11,587 nucleotides of DNA from Velamenicoccus sp964471325 (GCA_964471325.1 CAYYFL010000027.1:1-11587); one strand, 5' to 3'; counted from the stretch's first letter, positions 1 through 6,963 are shown. Made by a program: numbers and translations. The notes: generated by a model from the sequence alone, not told the origin.

Positions 1-1
1 T

Positions 2-751
2 AACCGTCTGGATGCGATAGACCGGGCATTCCGCGCCGGCATCGACGATGTGGGCATCGGTCCGCTTTACGGTCTCTATGATTATCGTTTCGAGACGCTG
101 GGTCTCTTGGAGCATATCCGTCATCTGGAAGAGACATTTGGCGTCGGCCCGCACACGATCTCTGTGCCGCGTATCGAGCCGGCGCACGGCGTGGATTTTA
201 TCGGGGCGGCGCCTTACAAGCTGTCGGACGAAGAATTCAAGAAAACAGTCGCCATCTTAAGATTGGCTGTTCCTTATACAGGCATTATCCTGACGACAAG
301 GGAGGCGCCGTCGTTCAGGGACGAGCTTTTTGCCGTCGGTGTCTCTCAGGTCAGTGCCGGTTCCCGGACATCGCCGGGCGGCTATACGCAGGACGACGGC
401 GCAGACGACGGCCAGTTTTTCCCGAACGATGCACGCAACCTGGATCAGGTGATCGGGTCCTTGATTGAAAAAGGGTTGTGCCCCAGTTTTTGCGCGGCCT
501 GTTACCGCAAGGAGCGCACGGGCGCGACATTCATGGGCCTGGCCAAGCCGGGGACGATCAAAGGCAAATGCCAGATGAATGCCTTGATCACGCTCAAGGA
601 ATATCTGGATGATTTTGCTTCTTCTGCTGTCAGGGAACAGGGATACCGCCTCATCGAGCAGGCCAAGACGCTTTTGGATGAAAACAGCCGGCGGCAGTTG
701 GGCGCCTTTTTTGAAGACATTCAAAAAGGGATCCGCGACGTTTATGTCTAA
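2..751 (+). CDS. hydG: [FeFe]-hydrogenase maturase HydG, C-terminal part (5' end outside window)
   Basis: HydG is a radical-SAM tyrosine lyase that makes the CO and CN- ligands, delivered on an Fe-Cys synthon, for the H-cluster of [FeFe] hydrogenase. Only the last 249 residues are here. The frame is open from base 2, so the start and the radical-SAM CX3CX2C motif lie upstream. The fragment shows the family's conserved GIDDVGIGPLYGLYDYRFE stretch at the left edge, then HLEETFGVGPHTISVPR. Near the C terminus is the auxiliary-cluster motif CX2CX22C: Cys codons at 491, 500 and 569, in SFCAACYR and GKCQMNA. These are the ligands of the second, dangler-iron-binding cluster that separates HydG from its relative ThiH. 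The stop TAA at 749-751 overlaps the hydE start, so the two are translationally coupled. The truncation is a window-edge effect and nothing suggests a broken gene. Confidence 0.96.
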   Translation, partial: NRLDAIDRAFRAGIDDVGIGPLYGLYDYRFETLGLLEHIRHLEETFGVGPHTISVPRIEPAHGVDFIGAAPYKLSDEEFKKTVAILRLAVPYTGIILTTREAPSFRDELFAVGVSQVSAGSRTSPGGYTQDDGADDGQFFPNDARNLDQVIGSLIEKGLCPSFCAACYRKERTGATFMGLAKPGTIKGKCQMNALITLKEYLDDFASSAVREQGYRLIEQAKTLLDENSRRQLGAFFEDIQKGIRDVYV

Positions 752-1799
752 TATGCCTGAATTCCAAAGCTTGCTGGACAGGGTTTCTGCCGGCGATGTG
801 CCGGACATATCCGATGTCGTGGCGTTTCTGGATGCATCGGGTGAGGAGTCGGATGTGCTTTTTGCGCGCGCCGATGGCATCCGCCGCGCCTGTTTCGGCG
901 ACGGGATCCTGTTGCGCGCGATCGTGGAGTTCTCCAGCCGGTGTTCCAGGGATTGCGCTTATTGCGGTCTGCGCAAGGCCCATCGGCAGCTCAAGCGTTA
1001 CCGGATGAGCCCGGCGGAGATCCTGGCATCGGTCCTGGAGGCCGCGGCCTGCGGCATCAAGACAGTGGTCCTGCAGTCAGGAGAGGACGATGCGCTCGAT
1101 CCTCTCTGGCTTGCGGCTGTCATCCGGGCCGTCAAATCCGCCGCCGACATGGCGGTGACGCTTTCCGTCGGAGAAAAGCCGCGGGAGGCGTATGCCTTGT
1201 GGCGCGAGGCCGGCGCAGACCGCTATCTGTTGAAGATTGAGACGACGAACCCGGCGTTATACCGCCGGCTCCATCCGGATATGGATTTTAACAGGCGGCT
1301 TGAGTGTTTGCGCGTTCTGAGGGACTTAGGCTATCAGGTGGGTTCCGGAAGCATCGTGGGGCTTCCGGGCCAGACGCTTGAGGACCTGGCACAAGATATT
1401 TTATTTTTCAAGCGTTATGACTTCGATATGATCGGCATCGGCCCTTTTATCGCGCATCCCGGCACGCCTTTGGGATCAGAGGGTGACGGGGATATTGACG
1501 CAGTGCTCAGGGTGCTCGCGATAACGAGGATTTTGGTCAAAAACGCGCACATGCCGGCAACGACAGCCGTGGGGAGCCTCGAGGAAGACCATCGCCTCGC
1601 GGCCTTGAAGGCCGGCGCCAATGTTCTCATGCCGAATTTTACGCCTCAACCTTACAGGCAGGCCTATGAGATCTATCCGCATAAGCGCTGTCTGACGGAA
1701 ACCTCCGGGGCGTGTGTTCCCTGTATGGAGACAATGGCTGCTGCTATCGGCCGTTGTGTGAATTATAGCCGGGGAGATTCATTAAAAATAAAGGTGTGA
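744..1799 (+). CDS. hydE: [FeFe]-hydrogenase maturase HydE (radical SAM)
   Basis: HydE is a cytoplasmic radical-SAM enzyme that acts after HydG in building the 2Fe subcluster of the H-cluster. The 351-aa product matches the usual length of about 350 aa. The radical-SAM motif is C67-SRD-C71-AY-C74, followed by the family signatures LKRYRMSP, VVLQSGED, ADRYLLKIET, GSIVGLPGQT and DFDMIGIGPFIAHP. The C-terminal cysteines C316, C324 and C327 keep the spacing (8 and 3) of the accessory-cluster ligands known in Thermotoga HydE, so this copy probably carries the optional second cluster. I chose ATG 744, which overlaps the hydG stop by 8 nt. A purine run lies 13 nt upstream. ATG 753 in the same frame is an alternative. 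An open frame reaches back to 609 but lies inside hydG, so it is an unlikely start. The TGA stop (1797-1799) is also part of a downstream promoter motif. Confidence 0.96.
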   Translation: MSNMPEFQSLLDRVSAGDVPDISDVVAFLDASGEESDVLFARADGIRRACFGDGILLRAIVEFSSRCSRDCAYCGLRKAHRQLKRYRMSPAEILASVLEAAACGIKTVVLQSGEDDALDPLWLAAVIRAVKSAADMAVTLSVGEKPREAYALWREAGADRYLLKIETTNPALYRRLHPDMDFNRRLECLRVLRDLGYQVGSGSIVGLPGQTLEDLAQDILFFKRYDFDMIGIGPFIAHPGTPLGSEGDGDIDAVLRVLAITRILVKNAHMPATTAVGSLEEDHRLAALKAGANVLMPNFTPQPYRQAYEIYPHKRCLTETSGACVPCMETMAAAIGRCVNYSRGDSLKIKV

Positions 1800-1805
1800 T
1801 ATAAT
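1778..1805 (+). promoter_or_regulatory. Extended -10 promoter for the response regulator gene
   Basis: TGATATAAT at 1797-1805 is a perfect TGn extended -10 with consensus TATAAT. The best upstream hexamer, TTCATT at 1778-1783 with a 16-nt spacer, is a poor -35, as is usual for extended -10 promoters. Transcription would start near 1812, about 40 nt before the regulator ATG. The TG of the motif belongs to the TGA stop codon of hydE. A sigma70-type promoter is inferred from the sequence only. Confidence 0.6.
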
Positions 1806-1850
1806 AAGGACATTGAGTGGGATTTTCACTATAGGGGAGGAGATGGGGAC

Positions 1851-2237
1851 ATGTCGAATAAAATCCTGATTATCGATGACGATGCGGATTACGTTGACGC
1901 CATGAGCACGCTTTTGACGGCGAAGAACTATGATGTGATTTCGGCGCCGAACGGCGAAGAGGGGTTCAAGAAAGCCAAGAAGGAAGTCCCGGGCCTGATC
2001 TTGCTCGATGTCATGATGACGCATAAGAGCGAGGGTTTCGATATCGCCCGGAACCTGAAAGGCGACGAGGTGACAAAGGACATCCCTGTCATCATGATCA
2101 CAGGCATCCGTAAAGAGATGAATCTGCCGTTCGGCTTTGAGCCGGATGCCGACTGGCTCCCTGTCAAGACGGTGCTGGAAAAGCCGATCAAGCCGGATAC
2201 GTTGCTCAAGGCCGTCGAAGAGAATATAAAAAAGTGA
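1851..2237 (+). CDS. Stand-alone receiver-domain response regulator (CheY/Spo0F type)
   Basis: This 128-aa protein is a single phosphoreceiver domain with no output domain. The acidic pocket is D9-D10-D11, the phospho-acceptor is D53 (in LLDVMM), the switch threonine is T84 (in IMITG) and the conserved lysine is K111 (in EKPIKP). All key residues are intact, so it should be phosphorylated by a histidine kinase that is not in this window. The stretch after D53, MMTHKSEGFD, sits where loop beta3-alpha3 would be and is longer and more polar than in CheY. Its start ATG 1851 follows GGAGGAG (1836-1842) at 8 nt. It lies between hydE and the TM1266-like and hydF genes and probably has its own promoter at 1797-1805. 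The partner and output are unknown. A link to hydrogenase control or redox sensing is inferred from position alone. Confidence 0.9.
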   Translation: MSNKILIIDDDADYVDAMSTLLTAKNYDVISAPNGEEGFKKAKKEVPGLILLDVMMTHKSEGFDIARNLKGDEVTKDIPVIMITGIRKEMNLPFGFEPDADWLPVKTVLEKPIKPDTLLKAVEENIKK

Positions 2238-2260
2238 AGGTAAATATTAAGACGATGAGA

Positions 2261-2431
2261 AATAACCAAGTTCCAAGAAACAATCGCCAAACAATAACCA
2301 ATCACCAATAATTCAATAGCCAATATAAAGCCCAAGTCTTCTGATATTCGTTTTAAGGATTTTTGTTTGATGATTGGTGATTGAAGATTGGGATTTATTT
2401 GGAATTTGTATCTTGATTATTGGTTATTGGA
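2261..2431. repeat. AT-rich CCAATNA repeat block with long inverted repeats
   Basis: The 214-nt gap between the response regulator and the TM1266-like gene has no plausible ORF. Its left part is made of degenerate CCAATNA units (CCAAT, CCAATCA, CCAATAA) and its right part of their reverse complement. Two perfect 11-bp inverted pairs are visible. CAATCACCAAT (2299-2309) pairs with ATTGGTGATTG (2373-2383). CAATAACCAAT (2292-2302) pairs with ATTGGTTATTG (2419-2429). The transcript could therefore fold into a long imperfect hairpin that ends just at GGAGG (2429-2433). It is not a CRISPR array, because the units are short, degenerate and without spacers. Its base composition differs strongly from the flanking genes. 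Confidence 0.7.
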
Positions 2432-2451
2432 GGTGTTAACAAAGGTATGCA

Positions 2452-2706
2452 ATGGACAAAGCCATCATTATCATTCACATGCACCGGCGGCGCACCGCCG
2501 CGGCCAGGGTCCAGAAGGCCTTGACGGACCATGGCTGTATCATCAAGACCCGCCTGGGCATCCATGACGGCGTGTTGGACAAGTGTTCGGATGAAGGATT
2601 GATCCTGCTTGAGGTTGTCGGGTCTTCCGGCGAGACTCGGGCCCTGGCAAAGGCGCTCAAAGCCTGTCCCGGCGTCAAAACCAAAACCGTCGCTATTCCC
2701 CTCTAA
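2452..2706 (+). CDS. TM1266-family small protein, putative [FeFe]-hydrogenase system regulator
   Basis: This 84-aa protein matches the TM1266 family, small ACT/NikR-C-like alpha-beta proteins found almost only beside [FeFe]-hydrogenase maturation genes and named as putative regulators. No function has been proved that I know of. Seen here are the N-terminal strand AIIIIHMHRRR, a central CIIKTRLGIHDG, the strand LILLEVVGSSGETRALAKAL and the ending GVKTKTVAIPL, all typical of the family. Cys29 and the His residues are candidate ligand positions, but this is inference. ATG 2452 has AAAGG (2441-2445) 6 nt upstream. A TAA at 2437-2439 closes the frame just above, so this is the only reasonable start. 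A stronger GGAGG at 2429-2433 is 18 nt away. It is followed in the same frame by hydF after 28 stop-free codons. Confidence 0.82.
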   Translation: MDKAIIIIHMHRRRTAAARVQKALTDHGCIIKTRLGIHDGVLDKCSDEGLILLEVVGSSGETRALAKALKACPGVKTKTVAIPL

Positions 2707-2790
2707 TCCCCTTGTCAGAATTTCCTGTTCTGGCCGTGGCAGGCGTGGCCATGGGGACGTCGCCCCACGGGAATTTTCGGCATCAAAACC

Positions 2791-4059
2791 ATGCAAAAGA
2801 CACCCAAATCCCTCAGGCTGCATATCGGGTTATTCGGCAGGACCAATGTCGGCAAATCGAGTTTTTTGAATTATGTCGTCGGCCAGGATGTCGCGATCAC
2901 GTCGCATATCCCCGGCACGACGACCGACGTCGTCGAAAAGCCCATGGAATTATTGCCGATCGGGCCCGTCGTTTTTCTGGATACGGCCGGCCTCGACGAT
3001 GCCTCGGAACTCGGCGCCTTGCGGGTCGGGCGCACCAAAAAGGTCTTTGATCGATGCGACGTGCTTGTATTGCTGACAGAAGCCGAAGCATGGGGGGTTT
3101 ACGAAGAAGATGTTTTCGCGGAGGCCCGGAAGCGCCGGATCCCCGTTATCATCGTCGTCAACAAGGCCGATATCCGCACGCCTTCGGCTGAGTTTATGGA
3201 ATCACTGCGCCGGCATTCTTCCCGCGTCTTGTCCTGCAGTTGCCTTGACCGGCCCGGCCGGGATCCTTTTGTCCATGCTTTCAAGGCGCAGTTGATCGAG
3301 ATATGCCCCGAGGAATTCCTTCATCCGCCGGCGCTGGTCGGGGACCTCCTGGCGCAGGGCAAGCTTTGCGTCTTCATCGTCCCTATCGATCTGGAGGCGC
3401 CGAAGGGGCGCCTGATCCTGCCCCAGGTGCAGGCGATCCGCGATGTGCTGGATCACGGCAGGGGCGTTGTTGTCGTCAGGGAAAGCGAATACGCGTCATG
3501 CCTGAAAAATTTGAAAACGCCGCCGTCGCTGGTCGTCTGCGATTCCCAGGTGGTGGACAGGATGGTCGAAGCGACGCCCCAGGAAATCCCCTGCACGACA
3601 TTTTCTATTTTATTTTCCCGCAGCAAAGGCGATCTCGACGAGGCGGTCAAGGGCGCCAGGGCGCTCGAGCAGCTTCGGCCAGGCGATAAGGTCCTGATCG
3701 CCGAGGCCTGTTCTCATCACGCGATCCAGGATGATATCGGCCGCGTCAAGATCCCGCGCTGGCTGTCCCGCTTCAAAGGGTTCGATGTCCCTGTCGAGGT
3801 CTGCGCTGGCAAGGATTTTCCTGAAAACCTGAAAGGTTTCCGTCTTGTGATCCATTGCGGGGCCTGTATGTTCACGAGACGCGAGATGCTGGCGCGGATC
3901 GAGAGGGCCAGAGAGCAGGGGGCCGCCTTGACCAATTACGGTGTCGCCATCGCGTATCTGCAGGGAGTCCTGCCGCGCGTCCTGGGGCCTTTTCCCTCGG
4001 CGCTGTTGGCCTATCAGGAGACGGCCAGCATGTCTCAGCAGCATCAACTTCCAGCCTGA
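2791..4059 (+). CDS. hydF: [FeFe]-hydrogenase maturation GTPase/scaffold HydF
   Basis: HydF is the GTPase scaffold on which the 2Fe subcluster is completed and from which it passes to apo-hydrogenase. The 422-aa product has the N-terminal GTPase (about 10-175) with P-loop GRTNVGKS (16-23), G2 Thr in PGTTTD (41-46), G3 DTAG (64-67) and G4 NKAD (124-127). A middle dimerisation domain follows. The C-terminal cluster-binding part has CSH (C307, H309) and, 45 residues later, HCGAC (H355, C356, C359), the HydF-type CxH...HCxxC motif. ATG 2791 gives the usual short lead into RLHIGLFGRTN. No clear ribosome binding site precedes it, so translation may depend on coupling to the gene before. The upstream frame is open to the TM1266-like stop but has no start codon. 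No clear terminator follows the stop. Confidence 0.96.
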   Translation: MQKTPKSLRLHIGLFGRTNVGKSSFLNYVVGQDVAITSHIPGTTTDVVEKPMELLPIGPVVFLDTAGLDDASELGALRVGRTKKVFDRCDVLVLLTEAEAWGVYEEDVFAEARKRRIPVIIVVNKADIRTPSAEFMESLRRHSSRVLSCSCLDRPGRDPFVHAFKAQLIEICPEEFLHPPALVGDLLAQGKLCVFIVPIDLEAPKGRLILPQVQAIRDVLDHGRGVVVVRESEYASCLKNLKTPPSLVVCDSQVVDRMVEATPQEIPCTTFSILFSRSKGDLDEAVKGARALEQLRPGDKVLIAEACSHHAIQDDIGRVKIPRWLSRFKGFDVPVEVCAGKDFPENLKGFRLVIHCGACMFTRREMLARIERAREQGAALTNYGVAIAYLQGVLPRVLGPFPSALLAYQETASMSQQHQLPA

Positions 4060-4115
4060 TTTTCTTTTTAAGTTTTTCTTCGTACAAGGCCCTGCCAGGC
4101 CAACTTCCCGCATCT

Positions 4116-4132
4116 GATAATTTAAAATTATC
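4116..4132. repeat. Perfect 8+1+8 AT-rich palindrome between hydF and the tetR promoter
   Basis: GATAATTTAAAATTATC has two perfect 8-base arms around one central base. It lies 57 nt after hydF and 50 nt before the -35 of the next promoter. It could be an operator or a weak stem near the end of the hyd transcript. It has no GC core and no T-run, so it is not a convincing terminator. A second small pair, GGCC-CTGCCA-GGCC, lies just upstream at 4088-4101. Confidence 0.4.
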
Positions 4133-4181
4133 TTCCGCCATGACGCTGCATTGTGCGGTCCGTCGCCCTCGCAGAAAAATC

Positions 4182-4210
4182 TTGTAAAAATAATTATAGT
4201 ATGCTATATT
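4182..4210 (+). promoter_or_regulatory. Promoter of the TetR-efflux operon
   Basis: TTGTAA at 4182-4187 and TATATT at 4205-4210 are separated by exactly 17 nt. TG at 4202-4203 makes an extended -10 (TGCTATATT). This is the best-formed promoter in the window. Transcription should begin at about 4216-4218, inside the inverted repeats described next, leaving a leader of only about 30 nt before the TetR start. Confidence 0.75.
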
Positions 4211-4236
4211 TTTGATGTATACTTCAAATATTGAAG
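4211..4236. promoter_or_regulatory. Probable TetR operator (two overlapping inverted repeats)
   Basis: TTTGATGTATACTTCAAA (4211-4228) is an 18-bp palindrome with one mismatched pair, centred on GTATAC. It overlaps a second perfect repeat, CTTCAA-ATA-TTGAAG (4222-4236). The block thus carries three TTGA-type half-sites. It sits directly after the -10 and over the expected start of transcription, and touches the ribosome binding site at 4235-4240. This is where a TetR dimer would be expected to block transcription. Binding by the adjacent TetR is inferred. Confidence 0.65.
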
Positions 4237-4245
4237 GAGGCCGGT

Positions 4246-4920
4246 ATGATCCATAAGGAATATTCATTGCGCGAACGAAAACACGCCAGAACAAAGATCG
4301 CCATCATGGAGGCTTTCATCAAACGTCTGGAGAAGACGCGTTTCGACGATATCTCCGTCCGCCAGATCTGCAAGGATGTCGATATTTCCGAAGGTACCTT
4401 CTTCAACTATTTTCCGGAAAAGATCGACATCATCAACTATTATATGCACCTGGAGTTTCTTCGGGTTATCTGGAAGGCCCGTAAAGACGTGCCGGAAGGC
4501 GCGTATGTGGCCTTGATTGATGCCGTTCTTGAAAATCTAGGGAAGGAATTACTGCGTTATGACAATATCATTTATCAGTTGATAGCCCTGATGATCATCC
4601 AGCAACAGAGGCCCAAGAACCTGTCCATATCCAGCCTTGAAAGGCAGATTTTTCTGCCGGATTGCGAAGGCATAGAGGATATAAAACTGATGCTGCCGGA
4701 CGATTTCTTCAGCGAGTGCCTCAAAGAGGCCGTCCGCCATGGCGAACTCTCCAAAGACATTAAAATCGACGATCTGCAGGTATCGTTAATGACAATTTTG
4801 AGCGGTACGTTATTGGCGGCTAAATTCGCCGTCAATAAGGATATTGTTTATCATTTCAGGCGTCAATTGCGGTTTCTCTGGAAGGGTTTGGGGACAAAGA
4901 GAGCGGCGAGGGGAAGATGA
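4246..4920 (+). CDS. TetR/AcrR-family transcriptional regulator
   Basis: This 224-aa regulator has the TetR N-terminal DNA-binding domain: helix 1 ARTKIAIMEAFIKRLEK, then the helix-turn-helix around residues 34-57, DISVRQICKDVDISEGTFFNYF, with the typical G-T-F-F-N-Y-F-P-E-K ending. The helical C-terminal part, about residues 65-215, would bind a ligand and dimerise. It has no close match that I recognise, so the inducer cannot be named. The start is ATG 4246, set 5 nt after AGGAGG (4235-4240). An in-frame TTG at 4231 would place the start inside the operator and before the ribosome binding site, so it was rejected. The stop overlaps the next start (ATGA, 4917-4920). With the operator upstream, it probably represses itself and the efflux genes in one feedback loop. 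Confidence 0.9.
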   Translation: MIHKEYSLRERKHARTKIAIMEAFIKRLEKTRFDDISVRQICKDVDISEGTFFNYFPEKIDIINYYMHLEFLRVIWKARKDVPEGAYVALIDAVLENLGKELLRYDNIIYQLIALMIIQQQRPKNLSISSLERQIFLPDCEGIEDIKLMLPDDFFSECLKEAVRHGELSKDIKIDDLQVSLMTILSGTLLAAKFAVNKDIVYHFRRQLRFLWKGLGTKRAARGR

Positions 4921-6266
4921 GAAGACGTTTGATCTTTGCAGCCAGTCGGGTCATTATCGCGGCGCTTACCTTAAATATGGCCATGGCGGTTGGTTATGCC
5001 GCGGAGTGCCCCGTTGTTTTAGAGATAGGCCTTGACGAGGCCATCGGAAGGGCCTTGGATACCAGCGAAGAATTGAAGATCAAGGATAAAGAGGTTGATA
5101 AAAGCGAGGGGGTCTACCGGGAGGAGCGCGCGGAGATGCTGCCGCATTTTACCGCCAAGTCGCAGTGGACGCGTAACCTGTCTTATCCGGACAGCGCGGC
5201 CGCCGAGATAGCCGATTACGAGTCTGAAAGTACTATAAACGCCTCTCAGGTCCTCTGGTCATTCGGCAGGGTCCTGTATGCGGTGAACGCCGCCAAAAAA
5301 GCGGTGGAGGCGACGAGGTTCAATAGGGACGCGACCAGAGAGGAGATAGTCTACACCGCAAAATTGAGTTATTACAGCTGCGTTTTGGCCAAGAATACCC
5401 TCGCCATCACCGAGAAATCGTATGAGAATGCCCTCGAGAACAAGGAGCTGTTGGGCCAGCGTTCTTACGGCGGCCGCAGCTCCAGGTATGAGATCCTTAG
5501 GATGAATACCGATGTGGCTTCGCGCGTTCCTACGGTCAACGAGGCCAGGACAGAGTATGATGCCGCCATGGAAACTCTAAAGAGGCTCATCGATGTGAGT
5601 CATGAATGCAGCATTTCCCTGCTTGGAGATTTTAAGGATAAATATGAGTCTTACGATTACGAGGCGCTCGTTTTCGTCATGGCCGAAAGGGAACCGTATC
5701 TCAAGAGCCTGGATAAGACCATTGAATCGGCCGACGCAAAGGTCAAGAGCAAATTCGCCGCCCTTTTCCCGACCGTATCCGCCTTTTCCTCATGGGGCTA
5801 TGCCGGGGGCGGCAATGAACACTCGTTTCCGTCTAGCGGCGACCTGGATAATTATTCCCTTGTGGGCTTTAAGATCGACATCCCGATTTGGGAAGGCGGG
5901 CTCAAGCAGGCGCAATTGAGCCAGTCGAGGGCCACCAAAGATATCGCGGTCTTGAGAAAACAGCAGGTGTGGCGGAACTACATGTTGGAACTCAAGAAAG
6001 CCTTTTTGGAATATGAACAGTATAAGGATAATCTCAAGGCCAATATCGAAGCGGTGGACTTGGCGCAAGAGTCGTTCAAGCAGACGCAGGAGATGTTTGC
6101 TTCGGGCCAGGTGACTCTGACCGATCTGAATGATGCCGAGCTTCTTTTGACCAATCAGAGACTGAATAAGGAGATGACGTTGTTCAACATCAATATCACG
6201 CTGGCCAGTATTGAAAAGTTAATCGCGGAGAAAGCGAATGAAGCGGGCGGAATTAAAAAATCTTAA
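4917..6266 (+). CDS. TolC-like outer-membrane efflux protein
   Basis: This 449-aa protein is an outer-membrane efflux channel subunit; three would form the beta-barrel and periplasmic alpha-tunnel that let substrate leave the cell. It has an N-terminal signal peptide (about residues 1-29, RRR then a hydrophobic core, cleavage likely after VGYAA). A helix-rich repeat follows, with the first half around LDEAIGRALDTSEELKI and the second around the amphipathic stretch after PIWEGGLKQAQLSQSRA. The PIWEGG segment matches the conserved [IV]P[IL]xxGG-type strand before the second helical pair. The mature N terminus starts E-C, but there is no lipobox, so it is probably not a lipoprotein. ATG 4917 overlaps the TetR stop by 4 nt, with a GAGGGGAAG ribosome binding site. 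Its 3' end overlaps the adaptor gene by 29 nt. Confidence 0.9.
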   Translation: MRRRLIFAASRVIIAALTLNMAMAVGYAAECPVVLEIGLDEAIGRALDTSEELKIKDKEVDKSEGVYREERAEMLPHFTAKSQWTRNLSYPDSAAAEIADYESESTINASQVLWSFGRVLYAVNAAKKAVEATRFNRDATREEIVYTAKLSYYSCVLAKNTLAITEKSYENALENKELLGQRSYGGRSSRYEILRMNTDVASRVPTVNEARTEYDAAMETLKRLIDVSHECSISLLGDFKDKYESYDYEALVFVMAEREPYLKSLDKTIESADAKVKSKFAALFPTVSAFSSWGYAGGGNEHSFPSSGDLDNYSLVGFKIDIPIWEGGLKQAQLSQSRATKDIAVLRKQQVWRNYMLELKKAFLEYEQYKDNLKANIEAVDLAQESFKQTQEMFASGQVTLTDLNDAELLLTNQRLNKEMTLFNINITLASIEKLIAEKANEAGGIKKS

Positions 6267-6963
6267 TCGCAGGACAAAGATATACGCAGCCGTGCTGTTG
6301 TTCGGCGTTATCGCCGTGCTTGCCAGGATGGCGGCCGTGCAGGTTGGCCGCGGCCGCCAGATCGTCAGCTTTGTTTCCGAGTGGAGCCGGTACGGAAAAC
6401 CGGTGATCGTCAGGGAGATGGCGGCGATGGATGTTCCTGTCTATACGAAATTTACCGTTATCATCGGACAGGACGGCTCGGCCAGAGGTTTTGTCACGGG
6501 GGACATCAAAGATAAGCTTGCGCAGGGCCAGGAGGTCTATCCGGGCGCCAACAGCGGTATTCCCTGTGGCACGATCTTAAGTATCGGCCAGGAGCTTGAT
6601 ATGGAGACAGGGATGTTCCCCGTCGCGGTGGCCTTCAGCAGTTTTTCAGGTGCGGCCGGCTCCAAGCTCGTGCTTTTTGCGCAGACCCAGACGTTAAAGG
6701 CCGCATGGGTCGTGCCCAACAATGTCGTCGATATCTCTAAAGAAGGCACCTATGTGTGGAAAGTCGAGGACGGCAAGGCCAGAAAGATCAAAGTTAAGGT
6801 GGGTTCCCGCAACGGCTATGGGACTCTTATCACCGATGGCATCGCATCCGGAGATGCCATTGTGTTCATGGGACAGTATTCTCTCGGGGAAGGTCAAAGG
6901 GTGAATATCGTCGGCCGAAAGCAGGCCGCTGGCACGGGACAGGATGGGATGGTAAAACGATGA
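6238..6963 (+). CDS. Short RND periplasmic adaptor (membrane fusion protein) lacking hairpin domain
   Basis: The C-terminal part resembles RND membrane-fusion proteins. GTILSIGQELDMETGMFPVAV (about 111-131) fits the beta-barrel strands. VVPNNVVDI (158-166), GTYVWKVEDGKARKIKVKVG and ITDGIASGDAIVFMGQ fit the end of the barrel and the membrane-proximal domain. The N terminus has one hydrophobic anchor (about 14-36) and no lipobox. At 241 aa it is far shorter than the usual 350-400. Between anchor and barrel I see no alpha-helical coiled-coil hairpin and no clear pair of lipoyl half-motifs. The start ATG 6238 follows GGAG (6227-6230) at 7 nt, inside the end of the channel gene. The stop overlaps the pump start as ATGA (6960-6963). 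It probably links pump and channel, but the usual hairpin contact with TolC must be replaced or missing. No frameshift is visible. Confidence 0.82.
   Translation: MKRAELKNLNRRTKIYAAVLLFGVIAVLARMAAVQVGRGRQIVSFVSEWSRYGKPVIVREMAAMDVPVYTKFTVIIGQDGSARGFVTGDIKDKLAQGQEVYPGANSGIPCGTILSIGQELDMETGMFPVAVAFSSFSGAAGSKLVLFAQTQTLKAAWVVPNNVVDISKEGTYVWKVEDGKARKIKVKVGSRNGYGTLITDGIASGDAIVFMGQYSLGEGQRVNIVGRKQAAGTGQDGMVKR

Noticed and set aside
609..743. Longer N terminus for hydE starting at 609
   Set aside because: It lies fully within hydG in another frame, would add 45 residues absent from the family, and ATG 744 gives the normal HydE length.
257..880. Long open frame on the minus strand (207 codons) across hydG/hydE
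   Set aside because: It is antisense to two clearly conserved genes, has no ribosome binding site and no recognisable motif, and is rich in Arg and Ala as expected for a shadow frame in GC-rich coding DNA.
2261..2431. CRISPR array
   Set aside because: The repeat units are only about 7 nt, degenerate and arranged as inverted arms, with no spacers of regular length and no cas genes.
4060..4115. Intrinsic terminator after hydF
   Set aside because: There are T-rich runs right after the stop and a GGCC-CTGCCA-GGCC pair, but the stem follows the T-runs instead of preceding them, so no ordinary terminator is formed.
3610..4294. Minus-strand open frames across the end of hydF and the tetR promoter
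   Set aside because: They are shadows of hydF and run through the well-formed promoter and operator of the next operon without any coding signature.
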